Assembly: GCA_026027325.1 (NCBI GenBank)
Contig: JAMSLZ010000006.1
Location: 2,046,001 to 2,110,000 of the forward strand
DNA: 64,000 bases
Origin: Actinomucor elegans
Lineage: Eukaryota; Mucoromycota; Mucoromycetes; Mucorales; Mucoraceae
Direction of reading: 5' to 3'
Part shown: positions 10,938 through 21,623 of the stretch, in pieces
How the letters are laid out: each line of letters opens with the position of its first letter
How positions within the stretch are numbered: position 1 is the stretch's first letter
The notes under the pieces: generated by a model
What the model saw: the letters and a program-made list of their open reading frames with translations, nothing else
Database searches by the model: none
What the model was told of the DNA's origin: nothing
Position numbers and translations under genes: made by a program

Positions 10938-13900
10938 TTAGCATTTACATGAAAACTTGCCAAAGTAATAGCACACTGCCATTAACAATATAACAAAAGA
11001 AAATTGATGAGCAGTAAACGATAGTTCTTCGCTTATCACAATAATATGACTGTCTCTCCGCTGTTCCTGGAACGGAAAAAAAGGGTTAGGAATTATGTGC
11101 AACATGAATTCAATTGGTTCAATCCTACCTTATAGTTGGTTTCGTTCACTGCTGTACCCTTCAGATGATCGCCTATTGGATAAAAACGAACCTAAGCATG
11201 CAGATAAACACTACATTGTTCTCATTTACCTTGTAATATGGTGTCGTGATTAGTCACAGTATCTACACCTAAATCCGCACGGACCTCTTGAGTTGGTGAT
11301 GGTGCTGATATTGGTGGTGCTAGTGGTGGATCATTAATGTCCAACAGAAGCACCCCATTCCAACTAAATTGCGGCTTACCGCCGGGAGGACAATCTCGGT
11401 TCTGTCGTATTTTCAACTCTACTGTCTTTCCATCCATTTCACTTTTTTCGGTATAAATCCTCAATCCCATACCATCAGGTCTCATCTCCACCCTCACTAT
11501 GCTCTGTGGACTGGTTTCTATCACGTAACCAAAAGGATAAATGCTTAGATGCGTCCTCAAGTCTGTGCACCACATAGATCCAATCATCTTTTGGCTAGCG
11601 TTCTTGTTGCGGTATTGACGCGTTGATGGTGCATGTTTAGCTATAAAATGGATGGTGTAGACTTTTTCTTTAGAATCAAAGTGTTCGTACGTAATTTTAC
11701 CCGCAACACGACGAATGTAAGGGGGACAACCGTGTTGACGCAAGTAGGTTTGGATGCGATCTGCACAAGCAGGTACTTGCGTAGTTAATAAACGCACAAT
11801 GGCCGAAGGTAATGGCGTGATACCGCCCATATGCATATGCGCAATAAACGTCGCTTTAACACCCATCAATCGGCCTTCAATGGACTTTAAAGGATGCAAA
11901 GCCCAACCATACGTAGTAAAAGAAGCACGCGTATGTTCATCAGTTTCAGGAATCATGATATCTTCAACACTTGTCGAGGCAACGTAAACTGAGCCAGTCG
12001 ATACGTTACTTTCAATACAAGTCAATATAGAGAAATCTCGACTTTGGATCGGAAAAATGCTCTTCATTTCGGTGTAGATCAGATATTCTTTTTGAGAGAA
12101 GCGTTCTACGACGTAACCATCTTCAAAATATTCGTCCCCTAGGATAATCTGTTAAATCGCTGCATAATGTTGCATTTTTTTTATCACTGTTACTGTACAT
12201 ATTTTACGTGCTCCAAAGCATTGAATCACAGAACAAATCTGTTCGGGCGTCCAGGAACCAAAAAATGTCGTGTCACTTCGCATCATGGGCAGTGCACTGC
12301 CCTGAACAGCTTGGGAATACAGTTTGGTGCGATTCTTTTCTCCGATTTGCTTCCACTCACTTAAATCACTGCCTGCATATGCTTGCAGCATTTCCATGCA
12401 TTGCTTACGTGCTCCTCGATGGCGGCTGGCTGGATATAGTTTAGATCCTGCCACTGCTATTGTCTTGGCGGGTCTTTTGTCAGAAAAGGGTAAAGGTAGC
12501 TCATGAATCGGCGACAATTGATGATTTTTGCGTTGTGTCATGGAATCGTTAATGTTGTTTCGGAGCAACCCTTCGGATTCCTCTTCAGTTAATGGTGGTG
12601 GGCTAAATGATGATCTATCAGACGAAGAAGGCGATGAACTAGAATTGCCTGAAGAACTCATAGGAGGAGAGGGTGAGCGAGAGGTGACATCGTCTGCAAA
12701 TGTAATATGTCTTGTAGATGAAACAGTACTTCCTGTACGAAGTGAAGATATGCGGGGGGGAGGATTCGATAGGATGATGGTGTTGAGTTTTTTGTTGCTG
12801 CCGTTCATAGATAACTTCTCATTGCTTGGATTATCTAATAGTAATGAGTTTGAACTAGTAGAAAGTCCAAGCGTAGGTGATGGCTGATTTTGATTATAGA
12901 TGTTATTAGATGGTGGGGGTTGTAAAATGCTTCTATTGAATACAAAAATATTAGTCTATCCAGCTGGAATAACTATACAATATCTTACATAGGAGATAGT
13001 CTAGAGGGCGTATTATTAGTTTGAGATAAAGAATTGGTTGATAATAAAGAAGTGGAAGATTCATTATTCCTCTTTGGGGGTATCTTTTGATGTTGCGGCT
13101 GTTGCTGCTGCTGTTGTTGTTGATGATGTTGTTGTAGTCTAAGTCGATCGGATTTCTTTTTCAAATAGTTTTCAATAGACGCAATAATAAGCGGCTTTCT
13201 TGCCAACGATTTTTTTGTTAAACCAGGTATCCAGCCCTTGATGTTTTCTTGTGTAATATAGGTAACTTTGGTAGATACGGGTATCGTGCTTAACTGTTTC
13301 AAAATCCAACCTTGAAGCTATTTGTTTTGCTTAGTCAAACGTTTTATCACATAAATGTTTCATACCTTGACTTGATGTCTATTCTTTCCAGGAGTCTTCG
13401 GTACCTTGGGCGTATCTATGCTCGTGCATGCAAATAGAATTTCGCCATCTGAAGAACACTCAATCTTCTCGACCAACGTTACATCAAAAGCCCTATTGAG
13501 TACGATGATGATGATGAATGAATGAATGATATGTTCCATATATCATTTTGTTAGATACATACTTTGAGGTGGCAGTTGATTTATAAGATTCATATGTCAG
13601 CGACGTGGTATCATTCAAGTTTTCAATCAGATTGCCTTCATCAAACCTATAGGGTATGAGTTATTCTAAGTCTTTGAATACGATTCAGTTACTGAATAAC
13701 CTTACTGTTCATCCCATAGCTTCCTCATACCAATCACATAGAATATGGACTGAGGAGTAAAGCCCTGGATAATTGATTCACCACGAAAATAAGCTATTTT
13801 CTCGTTTTTTTGCGTCTGTTGAAGCATATATACGGTCGTGCCACTTTTATGTTTCAGAACTTTCTTCCAGTTATCATCTTTCAATTGCTGCCGTATTGAT

Positions 13901-14139
13901 ATCACGGATTGGTCGGCCAAGTTAGTATAGTAACTAGGTGAGTTAAAAGCTGAATTATTTGTAGGAGATGCAGTGGAAAGCGCTGCTAATGACATGGACT
14001 GGCCGACATTTATGTTATCGTCATCATCGCTGAAAATGTAATTAGGTCTGTTGTATTCAGCGTCAGATTCCGTTTCAGTGACGATACCACTGTCTTTGTC
14101 TAAATAATTATTTGTCATTTGCTGTAGTTTCCTTCTCAT
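10938..14139 (-). CDS. double START-domain, tail-anchored lipid-binding protein
   Basis: Eight exons give about 940 aa. A first START-like module (WKKVLKHKSGTTVYM, YFRGESII-GFTPQSIFYV, then VTLVEKIE, CTSIDTPKVPKTPG and GWILKQL) is followed by a Gln/Ser/Pro-rich linker. A second, better-formed START module runs from LSEWKQIGEKNRTKLYSQ through GSWTPEQICSVIQCFGARDEYFEDGYVVERF to TEMKSIFPIQSRDFSILTC and GGITPLPSAIVRLLTTQVP. The last exon encodes a hydrophobic segment, FSFVILLMAVCYYFGKF, only a few residues from the stop, so the protein is probably tail-anchored. START domains bind sterols or other lipids, suggesting lipid transfer at a membrane. The fold call is good; the ligand is unknown. It differs from yeast Lam proteins, since no GRAM domain was seen. 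Confidence 0.75.
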
Positions 14140-15086
14140 AATAGACTAGGGAAGGAAAAGAAGAAGAAAAGGGTATAGGCACTCTTTATATTTAGTATAT
14201 TAACAGTGTAACAGGGCAAAATGTATCAACAGATAAATCTCACAATGGATAGACTTGGTACATGAATAAAAAGTGCTATGACATATCTATACTAGAGTAC
14301 TTTTTGATTACACGTGTAGCTTGCACAATTATATAGATCTCCTTACTATATCAAGTAATCGAATGGCACCTTTCATTTCTATTTTGTGTACCTGTATTTT
14401 CTAGATGATTGAATCTGTCAAATTGGCCTAGCAAGAATGGGTTTGAATTCGCGTTCGAATCAGAAAATATCTAAGATTTTATTTCTCGATATACATTTTC
14501 TTCTATAATAATAGACGTCAGTTCACTCTAAAGAGCCTTTTTTCCTCTATTTTTTTTTCACCAAAGAATCAAAGAAATATCTCGGTTTATTGTTGGCCTA
14601 GCCTTGAAGCAAGCCCTGAAACGAAAATTCTGAAATTTCATTGGTTGGAAAGGCATTTGTTCTCCGAAAGCGTACGAAGCTGAACATTTAAAATCCGAAT
14701 AGGACTGTTATGAAATTTGGAGCTTCCAGACGATTGTTGAGAACTTTAAAGTCCGTTTAATCTAATAAACACGTAAAATTAAACGTGGCATTTTCATACG
14801 CGTTCTTTGAATAAGCTACTACAGTATCAAATCAAACAGCATGCCAAATATCTTGGTAGGATATCCCTAAGATAGGATATGCATGATTTTGCTTAGAGAA
14901 ATGAGGAATTTACAAGCTTTTTTTTTTTTTTTTTTTAGTAGTTCTTGGTATTTAATCTATTTAATCAACATCCAAACACAGACACGATAGACGTTACTAT
15001 TGGCTGGAAGCATACACTTGGTTATTAGTATAAATACCCAAGCCAACAAGCTATCTAATTATATCTTTTTAATCAAAAACCAAAAT
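14140..15086. promoter_or_regulatory. divergent promoter region, START gene and phosphomannomutase
   Basis: This 0.95-kb gap separates two genes that point away from each other, so it should contain both promoters. A 19-nt T-run lies at 14918-14936. No gene is seen within. Confidence 0.55.
15029..15036 (+). promoter_or_regulatory. TATA box of phosphomannomutase gene
   Basis: The sequence TATAAATA lies 51 bp before the ATG at 15087. It is a good TATA consensus at a plausible distance. No experimental start site is known. Confidence 0.5.
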
Positions 15087-16077
15087 ATGTCTCCTGTCAC
15101 TGAATTCTCAGATCGCCAACATCCTGATACCATCGTTCTTTTCGACGTTGATGGTACGTTGACTCCTGCTCGTAATGTAAGTAAGGAAACCAGTACATGC
15201 ATAGAAATCATATTGACCTGATCTACTTATAGAGTATTTCTCAAGAGATGAAGGACACCTTAGCAGCTCTTCGCAAGAAGGCTGTTATTGGCTTTGTCGG
15301 TGGTTCTGATATCAGCAAGCAATACGAGCAACTTGGCAGCACCAGTGAGTATATATCGTCATAGATCCAATAGATTCGATACTTATTATGTGTTCATATA
15401 GTTCTCAAAGATTTTGATTTCTGCTTTGCTGAAAACGGTCTCACTGCCTATCGTTTAGGTCAAGAAATGGCTTCTCAGGTAAAATCAATAGTATGCGCGC
15501 ATACTTGGAACGTGAAACTTATATATCATTCCTTTAGAGTTTCATTCAATGGATCGGCGATGAAGAATATAACAAGTTGGTCAACTTTATCTTGCGTTAC
15601 ATTGCTGATATGGACCTTCCCAAGAAGCGGTAAGTCTTATTTTGTTGATGGAAAGAAAAAGCGTGTAACTGATGTCGAACTAGTGGTACTTTTATCGAGT
15701 TCCGTAATGGTATGATTAATGTTTCTCCTATTGGTCGTAACTGTTCAAGGGAAGAACGTAACGAATTTGAAAAGTACGATCTTGCTAGAGGTCTTCGCAA
15801 GAAGTTTGTTGAGGCTTTAAAGCAAGAATTCTCTCATTTAGCTTTAACTTACTCCATTGGCGGTCAAATTTCATTTGATGTGTTCCCTACTGGTTGGGAT
15901 AAGACATACTGTTTGCGTCATCTTAAGCCTGATGGATTCAAGAATGTTCATTTCTTTGGTGATAAGACTTTTGAAGGTGGTAATGATTATGAAATCTATA
16001 ACCACCCTGAAGTGACTGGACATAGCGTTACTTGTCCTGAAGATACCATGCGTATTCTTGGTGAATTGTTTCCTTAA
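15087..16077 (+). CDS. SEC53: phosphomannomutase
   Basis: Five exons (15087-15176, 15233-15344, 15402-15478, 15538-15629, 15684-16077) join in frame to 254 aa, the same size as yeast Sec53. The HAD-type nucleophile motif FDVDGTLT puts the catalytic aspartates at residues 20 and 22. Further family blocks are [28 protein letters not shown], the substrate region [18 protein letters not shown], and a late [18 protein letters not shown] with [15 protein letters not shown]. The enzyme converts mannose-6-phosphate to mannose-1-phosphate in the cytosol, feeding GDP-mannose for N-glycans, O-mannosylation and GPI anchors. A TATA box lies 51 bp upstream, and an AATAAA at about 16102 may serve polyadenylation. 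Confidence 0.97.
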
Positions 16078-16165
16078 GAGTCCATCTATATATACTTATT
16101 TAATAAACGCAACTTAATTACGCATCTAATAAACGCTGATCATATACAAAGGGTACACTTGCCAT

Positions 16166-16198
<33 letters not shown>

Positions 16199-16402
16199 GG
16201 CGTGTCAAAAGCACCGACAAAAGCACATAAAGAGGCTTCAAAGCCTAGTAGATCACAAGGTCATTTTTGAGAGTTTCGGAACAGATTCCTTCCGATGGGC
16301 TGTTGTAGTCACTACGTTTCCTCGTATAAAAAAAGTTTCTATTGTTATCCCTTCTTTATTGTCTCTCTTTCTCTCTGTTTCTCTTTCCTTTTAATAATAC
16401 AA
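16078..16402. other. spacer with (AT)n microsatellite
   Basis: Between two plus-strand genes. It holds the putative polyadenylation signal of phosphomannomutase, an AT dinucleotide run at 16168-16196, and a pyrimidine-rich tract just before the next start codon, as is common in fungal promoters. Confidence 0.5.
16168..16196 (+). repeat. (AT)n microsatellite
   Basis: An uninterrupted AT dinucleotide run of about 14 units in the spacer before the MSP-domain gene. Confidence 0.8.
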
Positions 16403-17875
16403 ATGAGAAAACAATATGCTTCATCAGTTTACAGCCAAAAAAGTACGACAAGCGCGAAAAGCGGGAGATCGTTCCTTTCGTTGGCCACTCCGATATGGCC
16501 ATCCTCTTCCTCTAATACAGCTCAGACAACCAGAGAAGATATTACTTTAAACGAAGCGAAACAAAGCGTCTGGAAAAGTCTAAAGAATTGGATGCCAAGT
16601 AGTAATAATACAAGTATCAAAAAGAAGAAAAACGATGAAGATTCTATAGCAACCCGTTCCTCTACTTCATCCTCCATCAGTAAGCTCAGACAGTTGTTTG
16701 TGGCTAGCAATAGCAAAAGCAAAAACCCATCCTCTCCTTATTCAATTACAGGCGCAAACAACTCTTCACCAAGATTAAGTCTGGATACAGTCGAGTTACA
16801 AACAGAAGAGGACTCAGTCTCTTCTTCATCCGATAACAAACCAAGTCCGTTGTCTAATAACAGTCTAACTGGCCCTATAGGTATTTTGATTAATAGAGGG
16901 GAAGACTCAGCGGAAGCCATTGCAGAGCGAAAAAAGAGAAGACATCAACGTCGAGAAAACATTTTAAAACTACAAAAGCAGCATCATTCTTTACATCATC
17001 GCCAGCGATCGCGGTTTCATCAAGAAGAACAACAGCAGATGGAGTCTTCCTCTTCAGACACCTTACTTACCGATGACTTGGACTACCCAATGTCTTCTAA
17101 AAGGATCATTTCCTTTCAAGAAAAAGACAATGATGATGATGAAGACCGTTGGGGCTACAACCCAAGGATTATGTTCGTGGAACCCAGCCCAGTACCACGA
17201 TTCCGTAATGTAGCTCCACCTCCTCCACCCTCCCCTCTTTATTTAAACATACTGGTGGATAATGATATAGACACCATACATAGCATCATTAAAAGCCCTT
17301 CAACAGACGAAGACGAACCCACTATTTTTGCATCCAAAGACAGTATGATAACCAAAACTCAAGCGCCTCCACAACAACAATTAGTAGAAGAGACGTTTAT
17401 GGATGAACATGATAGACAAATGTCACTTTTGATTGAGTATCTCAAACCGCGTCCACCGCAAAAACCTCGATTATGCTTTTACGCGCCTTTTCGTCGAGGT
17501 CAAACACTCAAATTCTCGCTCCAAAACACTATTCCCGAGGATCACATTATCTTGTTCAAATTCTTGACGAGTAATGTCAGCCCCAATATCAAAGGACAAC
17601 CCGAACGCTACTTTGTACGACCCAGTGCAGGAAAAATGGTTTCAACCGATCAAAAAGACATTGTTTTATTTCTGAATCAAGTGCCATTGGATCCAAATGA
17701 AAAAGACAAAATTATGATTCGTTGGGCTGTCATTCAAAAGGGAACACGGATTGAAGAGTGGGTGAATACATTAGAAGAGTCGACAAGAAGGAAATGGATT
17801 GATATGCTGGATGAACAGTGGCCAGATCAAGTGACAATAAGAATGACCAGAATAAAAGTGCGTTTTAGTGCCTAA
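16403..17875 (+). CDS. MSP (VAP-like) domain protein with long disordered N-terminus
   Basis: A single exon of 490 aa. The first 350 residues are Ser-, Asn- and charge-rich and mostly disordered, with a basic RKKRRHQRRENILKLQKQ patch. Residues about 354-490 look like a major sperm protein domain: LCFYAPFRRGQTLKFSLQN, then FKFLTSNVSP, YFVRPSAGKM, DIVLFLNQ and IMIRWAVIQKG. MSP domains of the VAP type tether proteins carrying FFAT motifs at membrane contact sites. No C-terminal membrane anchor is present, unlike Scs2/VAP, so this may be a soluble MSP protein. I chose the ATG at 16403, after a CT-rich leader; an upstream in-frame ATG at 16295 would add a hydrophobic stretch lying over promoter-like sequence. 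Confidence 0.72.
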   Translation: MRKQYASSVYSQKSTTSAKSGRSFLSLATPIWPSSSSNTAQTTREDITLNEAKQSVWKSLKNWMPSSNNTSIKKKKNDEDSIATRSSTSSSISKLRQLFVASNSKSKNPSSPYSITGANNSSPRLSLDTVELQTEEDSVSSSSDNKPSPLSNNSLTGPIGILINRGEDSAEAIAERKKRRHQRRENILKLQKQHHSLHHRQRSRFHQEEQQQMESSSSDTLLTDDLDYPMSSKRIISFQEKDNDDDEDRWGYNPRIMFVEPSPVPRFRNVAPPPPPSPLYLNILVDNDIDTIHSIIKSPSTDEDEPTIFASKDSMITKTQAPPQQQLVEETFMDEHDRQMSLLIEYLKPRPPQKPRLCFYAPFRRGQTLKFSLQNTIPEDHIILFKFLTSNVSPNIKGQPERYFVRPSAGKMVSTDQKDIVLFLNQVPLDPNEKDKIMIRWAVIQKGTRIEEWVNTLEESTRRKWIDMLDEQWPDQVTIRMTRIKVRFSA

Positions 17876-18358
17876 ATAATTGCCTATTGTCTATGTAAAT
17901 CAGTGTATATGTACCTATCATCACCCCTTCTCCTCACCTTAATTATACCGCCTTTTTTTTCAGTACTACGTTGTATCTGTAAACAGAGATGCACCATTAC
18001 CAACTATCATGTCATTCTATTATACAAGGAATGGTAGACGAATTAGGGATTGATCTTGAGATAATAGTTAGGGCTTATCCAAACTAGCTGGTTTTTTGTT
18101 CCGCGTTGTAAGACAAATAAACTTTTTTTTTTTTTTAAAAAAAAAAGAAATGGTTTGGTATAGCACTTGCAAATGTATACGTCTGATGAAATATGCAGGT
18201 ATGTTGTATATGCGTGCACTGAAAATAAGAAGCTAACTGTATAAATAGGTCTAATAGGCTATTGACCTATCTTATTATACTCGTAGAATAGTTTTCATCA
18301 AGATATTTATTATCCACCTAATATTCACCCTTAATATTCTAATAGAGGTGGCAGTCCA

Positions 18359-18417
18359 CTTTTAGCATGAACTGCGAATCAGATGTGATATTGGATTGAG
18401 ATCGACCAAGAGGTCTA
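18359..18417 (+). repeat. dispersed repeat copy G
   Basis: Contains TTTTAGCATGAACTGCGAAT followed by an AGATGTGATATTGGATTGAG core and ATCGACCAAGAGGTCTA, aligning with other copies without large gaps. Confidence 0.5.
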
Positions 18418-18716
18418 AGGCTGAGCAAATAATATTATTGTATATATAATTCTCTATTAATCGCTAACAAACGACCATAGATACACTATATAAAATACAA
18501 CTAAACAAAATATGCGACGGACGAAGCGATTCATTTATTGTATGAATTACTTGGTAGATGCAAGATTCTACTGGAATAAGTTGAAAGATTTATAAAACTA
18601 GATTACATGGTAAATGTAATTTACAGCCTATCGCTCAAGTATATTCCCAGCACTTGTATCGAATAATGGCTCCGATAGATGCAGCACCTTTTTTATTATT
18701 CTGCGCTTCTATTAGT

Positions 18717-18760
18717 TATCAGATAGAGATATTAAAACCGAAATCGATCCAAGCGGCTTG
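18717..18760 (+). repeat. dispersed repeat copy O
   Basis: Core reads TATCAGATAGAGATATTAAA then ACCGAAATCGATCCAAG, matching the family core around the conserved ATCAGAT and ACCGAAATC positions. Confidence 0.45.
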
Positions 18761-18886
18761 TTTTAATGCTATACAGTCCTTCAGGAGAGTTAATAGATAG
18801 GGGGAAAAAAACTACCATTCAGCAGGGAATTATTGCAATGAAACAAAGCCATACAAAACAAAACATTATTTTATTCCTTTAGGATA

Positions 18887-20225
18887 TCAAGATGAATGTA
18901 AATGGCCTGTTCTTTTTCCTTGTGTATAATACAATAAATCATTGATAGGCAATTTCAATCCAAAATCATCCATGGTAATACGTTCAATAAAGTACTTTGC
19001 TACAGCCGCCAAACGACTTCCATCCTTAGTTTCCAGAGGCCATCCAGTCAAATTGATACCGGCGACATGACCTACAGCATGGCTTGGGCCCATGGACACG
19101 ACCATGTTAACCCTACAACCTCGATAGGGCAACAAGGTATTACATGGAGCATTGTTCAGTAGGCGTCTCATATTTCTTGTAAAATGAACAGCCTGAATAT
19201 GCGCTGTATAAAACATCTTGGGCTCCTCTACTGAGTTGATATCACCTACAGCAAAAACATTGCTTGTATGAGGGACTTTCAATGTCTCGTCAACTACGAC
19301 TTGCTGCTTTTCATTCAACCAAGCACTGTCTAAAAAACTGGAGTTGGGTTTAACACCAATACAATTATAAACTAGATCGGCCTCAATGACTGTATGCGAT
19401 TTATCTGTTTCATAAATGGATTTATCGCCTTCTTGTCTGTCTTTTTTGGAGGCCATTTCTTGATTGATGAGACGTATGGAAGGTTTGGCTTTGATAATAT
19501 TTTGCGCATGTTTTCCGATATCACTAGGCGCACTGGCCAAGACAAACTCATTGGCTTCGACAAGTGTGATCTTTTTGGTTGGCGAACGACAGGCGATTTC
19601 AGTAACAAGCTCCACACCAACGGGGCCTCCACCAATACACAAGATGTCCTGTGATGCTTGATATTTCTGTCTTTGCTGGCGTAAAAAATCAAGTCTAGCA
19701 GCTGCGTCTAGGCATGGGTCATTTTCATTAGGTGAAACCGTTTTCCATGGTTCTGCGTAACTAGATCCAGTACAAATAACTACATAATCATAGTCAATAG
19801 GCTGTTCATGGCCTACGAGATAGACTAAGTGATAAAAGTAAGATGAATATTGTATTCCAGATATATCCAGTCACTTGTATATTTACCTTTCTCGTCGCGA
19901 ACTGATTTGATTTTTCCGAGGATAAACTTGATATTCAGTTTTGCCAAGAAGGGTGCATAGTCAAAGGTAATGCTTTTAAAGTGTTTTTCAAATTTTTGCT
20001 CGGTTGGTTCATATAAAACTGAACAAAGCGCCGGTGTATACTCATAAAAAGACTATATATCATTTTGAGTCTTTGATACTTTGTTGTTTCATATATATAT
20101 TTACGTACTTTACTATCAATCAAAGTAATATCGAGATATTTTGTATTAGCCAACTTCATGGCAATCAATAAGCCTGAAGCGCCTCCTCCAAGAATAACCA
20201 GCTTTGTGTTTGCTGTATGGGACAT
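18887..20225 (-). CDS. AIF/FSP1-like FAD-dependent NAD(P)H oxidoreductase
   Basis: Three exons give about 390 aa. The N-terminal Rossmann motif KLVILGGGASGLLIAMKL binds FAD, and a second, CIGGGPVGVELVTEI, binds NAD(P)H. YEYTPALCSVLYEP, VVICTGSSYAEPW, VYNCIGVKPNSSFL and FAVGDIN follow the AIFM2/AMID/NDH-2 pattern. There is no mitochondrial presequence and no clear membrane helix. Relatives reduce quinones or act at lipid droplets and the plasma membrane (FSP1); the fungal substrate cannot be told from sequence. The gene is divergent from the TPR protein across 1.4 kb. The start at 20225 is immediately before the dinucleotide-binding fold, as expected. Confidence 0.85.
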
Positions 20226-21623
20226 TGCGTTGAAAGTGAATCGAGGAGAGAAAAAGAGCTTTTTTTTCTCTGCATTATTTTCAGTTAAGATTACTTATAT
20301 CATCTACACGTGAAGCTCCGCTAGATAAGCTGACTTGCTATGCCATCATCATTATGCATTGTATACTTTACCAAGATTGAGACCAAAGCTTGAATTCGAT
20401 CTAGCAACTCTTTTTTTTTACTGTAAAAGTCAGCGCTACTATCTTTAGTTAATCATCTTATCACCAAGTCCCCAAGCATCCGTATGAGAAATATAAAAGA
20501 TCTTTTATCAAATGAAATGCTATAAATCAATGAAATGTGTACATGGCATTTAATACACCAAAGCTTCAGGATAGATCCCATGCTTTATTGGAATCTTGAG
20601 CTGATTTTGAGCATGGGATATTTAATCATCGCAACATTGGGCCAAGATCGAGTGAGATCACTACTGAAATAGTAATACTGCCTTAAACACTGATTTTTTT
20701 TTTCAGGCTCAGAGATTCTAAACTTTGTGCTTCAAAATTAAGGAATTATAATTGTGTGCAATTCAGTAACTTGTTATCTTAATTCAAGTGATAGCTGCTT
20801 GGATTCTCTTTCAAATAATTTATGTCATGTACGGGATTAGAAACAAAAAATAATATTGCTCTAGAAAGATGAATTGTTCTCCCTGGAGATGGCCCATAAA
20901 ATGCATTTGAATCTATTCATGGCTTTCCAAGTTAGCGATGGCAAGAGTGATTTAAATTGTACGTAACTTCCAGGCTTCAAAGATTTTGTCAAGTGTACCA
21001 TGGACATCTGTTTACACCTTGTCTACTAATGATATTATTGGATTCACTAACTACCACCATGAAGAACCCAAAAGGAATTGTTGAGGGCTGTTCAATAAAG
21101 CGATGCTATTAAGCCTATACATGAACGCTATATATATACCCAATAAGCCGATATATAAAGTTTTAAAGGTATGGTATAATGGCCATTTATTTAGTGATAT
21201 AGGTGATTTAATGGTATTCAGCAGCTTCAATAGAGGAAGCTGATTTGCTAGTCATGATCTCTTACAAAGCCGCATGGTGTAGTGCATATTAAAAAGTACT
21301 TAAAAGGAGTATTTTAATCTAATAGCCTCTAATATAGCAAAATAAAAGGGGGCGCGGATCAGCACTAGACTTGACGCGTATATGCTTCCGCTGGTACTTT
21401 TGTTTTCTTGAGCTGAGGATACGGGAGATATAACATTAAGGAAAAAGGGGAGATATATCATGGAAGAAGTCCTTGAGTTATTACTAGTCCGATCAAATTG
21501 TTTTTGGCTACACAAAGGCAAAGCGAACCTTTATTTTTATTTTTTTGCAGTTGATATTCTCTTTTCTCTCTCTTATTTCAGACACCCTTTTTTTTTTTTT
21601 AACTTCATTACTTGTAATTCCAC
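20226..21623. promoter_or_regulatory. divergent intergenic region, flavoprotein and TPR gene
   Basis: 1.4 kb without a recognised gene; it should hold both promoters. One dispersed repeat copy lies at 20604-20670. A pyrimidine-rich stretch with a T-run precedes the start at 21624. Confidence 0.5.
20604..20670 (+). repeat. dispersed repeat copy F
   Basis: Begins ATTTTGAGCATGGGATATTT, then TCATCGCAACATTGGGCCAA and GATCGAGTGAGATC, in the same order and spacing as the other copies. Confidence 0.5.

Larger units (their letters stand above)
17876..18886. other. intergenic region between convergent genes
   Basis: About 1 kb between two genes that end towards each other. It carries two copies of the dispersed repeat described in the findings (18359-18417 and 18717-18760). 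No coding signal was recognised. Confidence 0.5.

Noticed and set aside
11107..11125. GGTTCAATCC, resembling a tRNA B box
   Set aside because: It lies in an intron of the START gene; no A box, acceptor stem or cloverleaf could be built around it.
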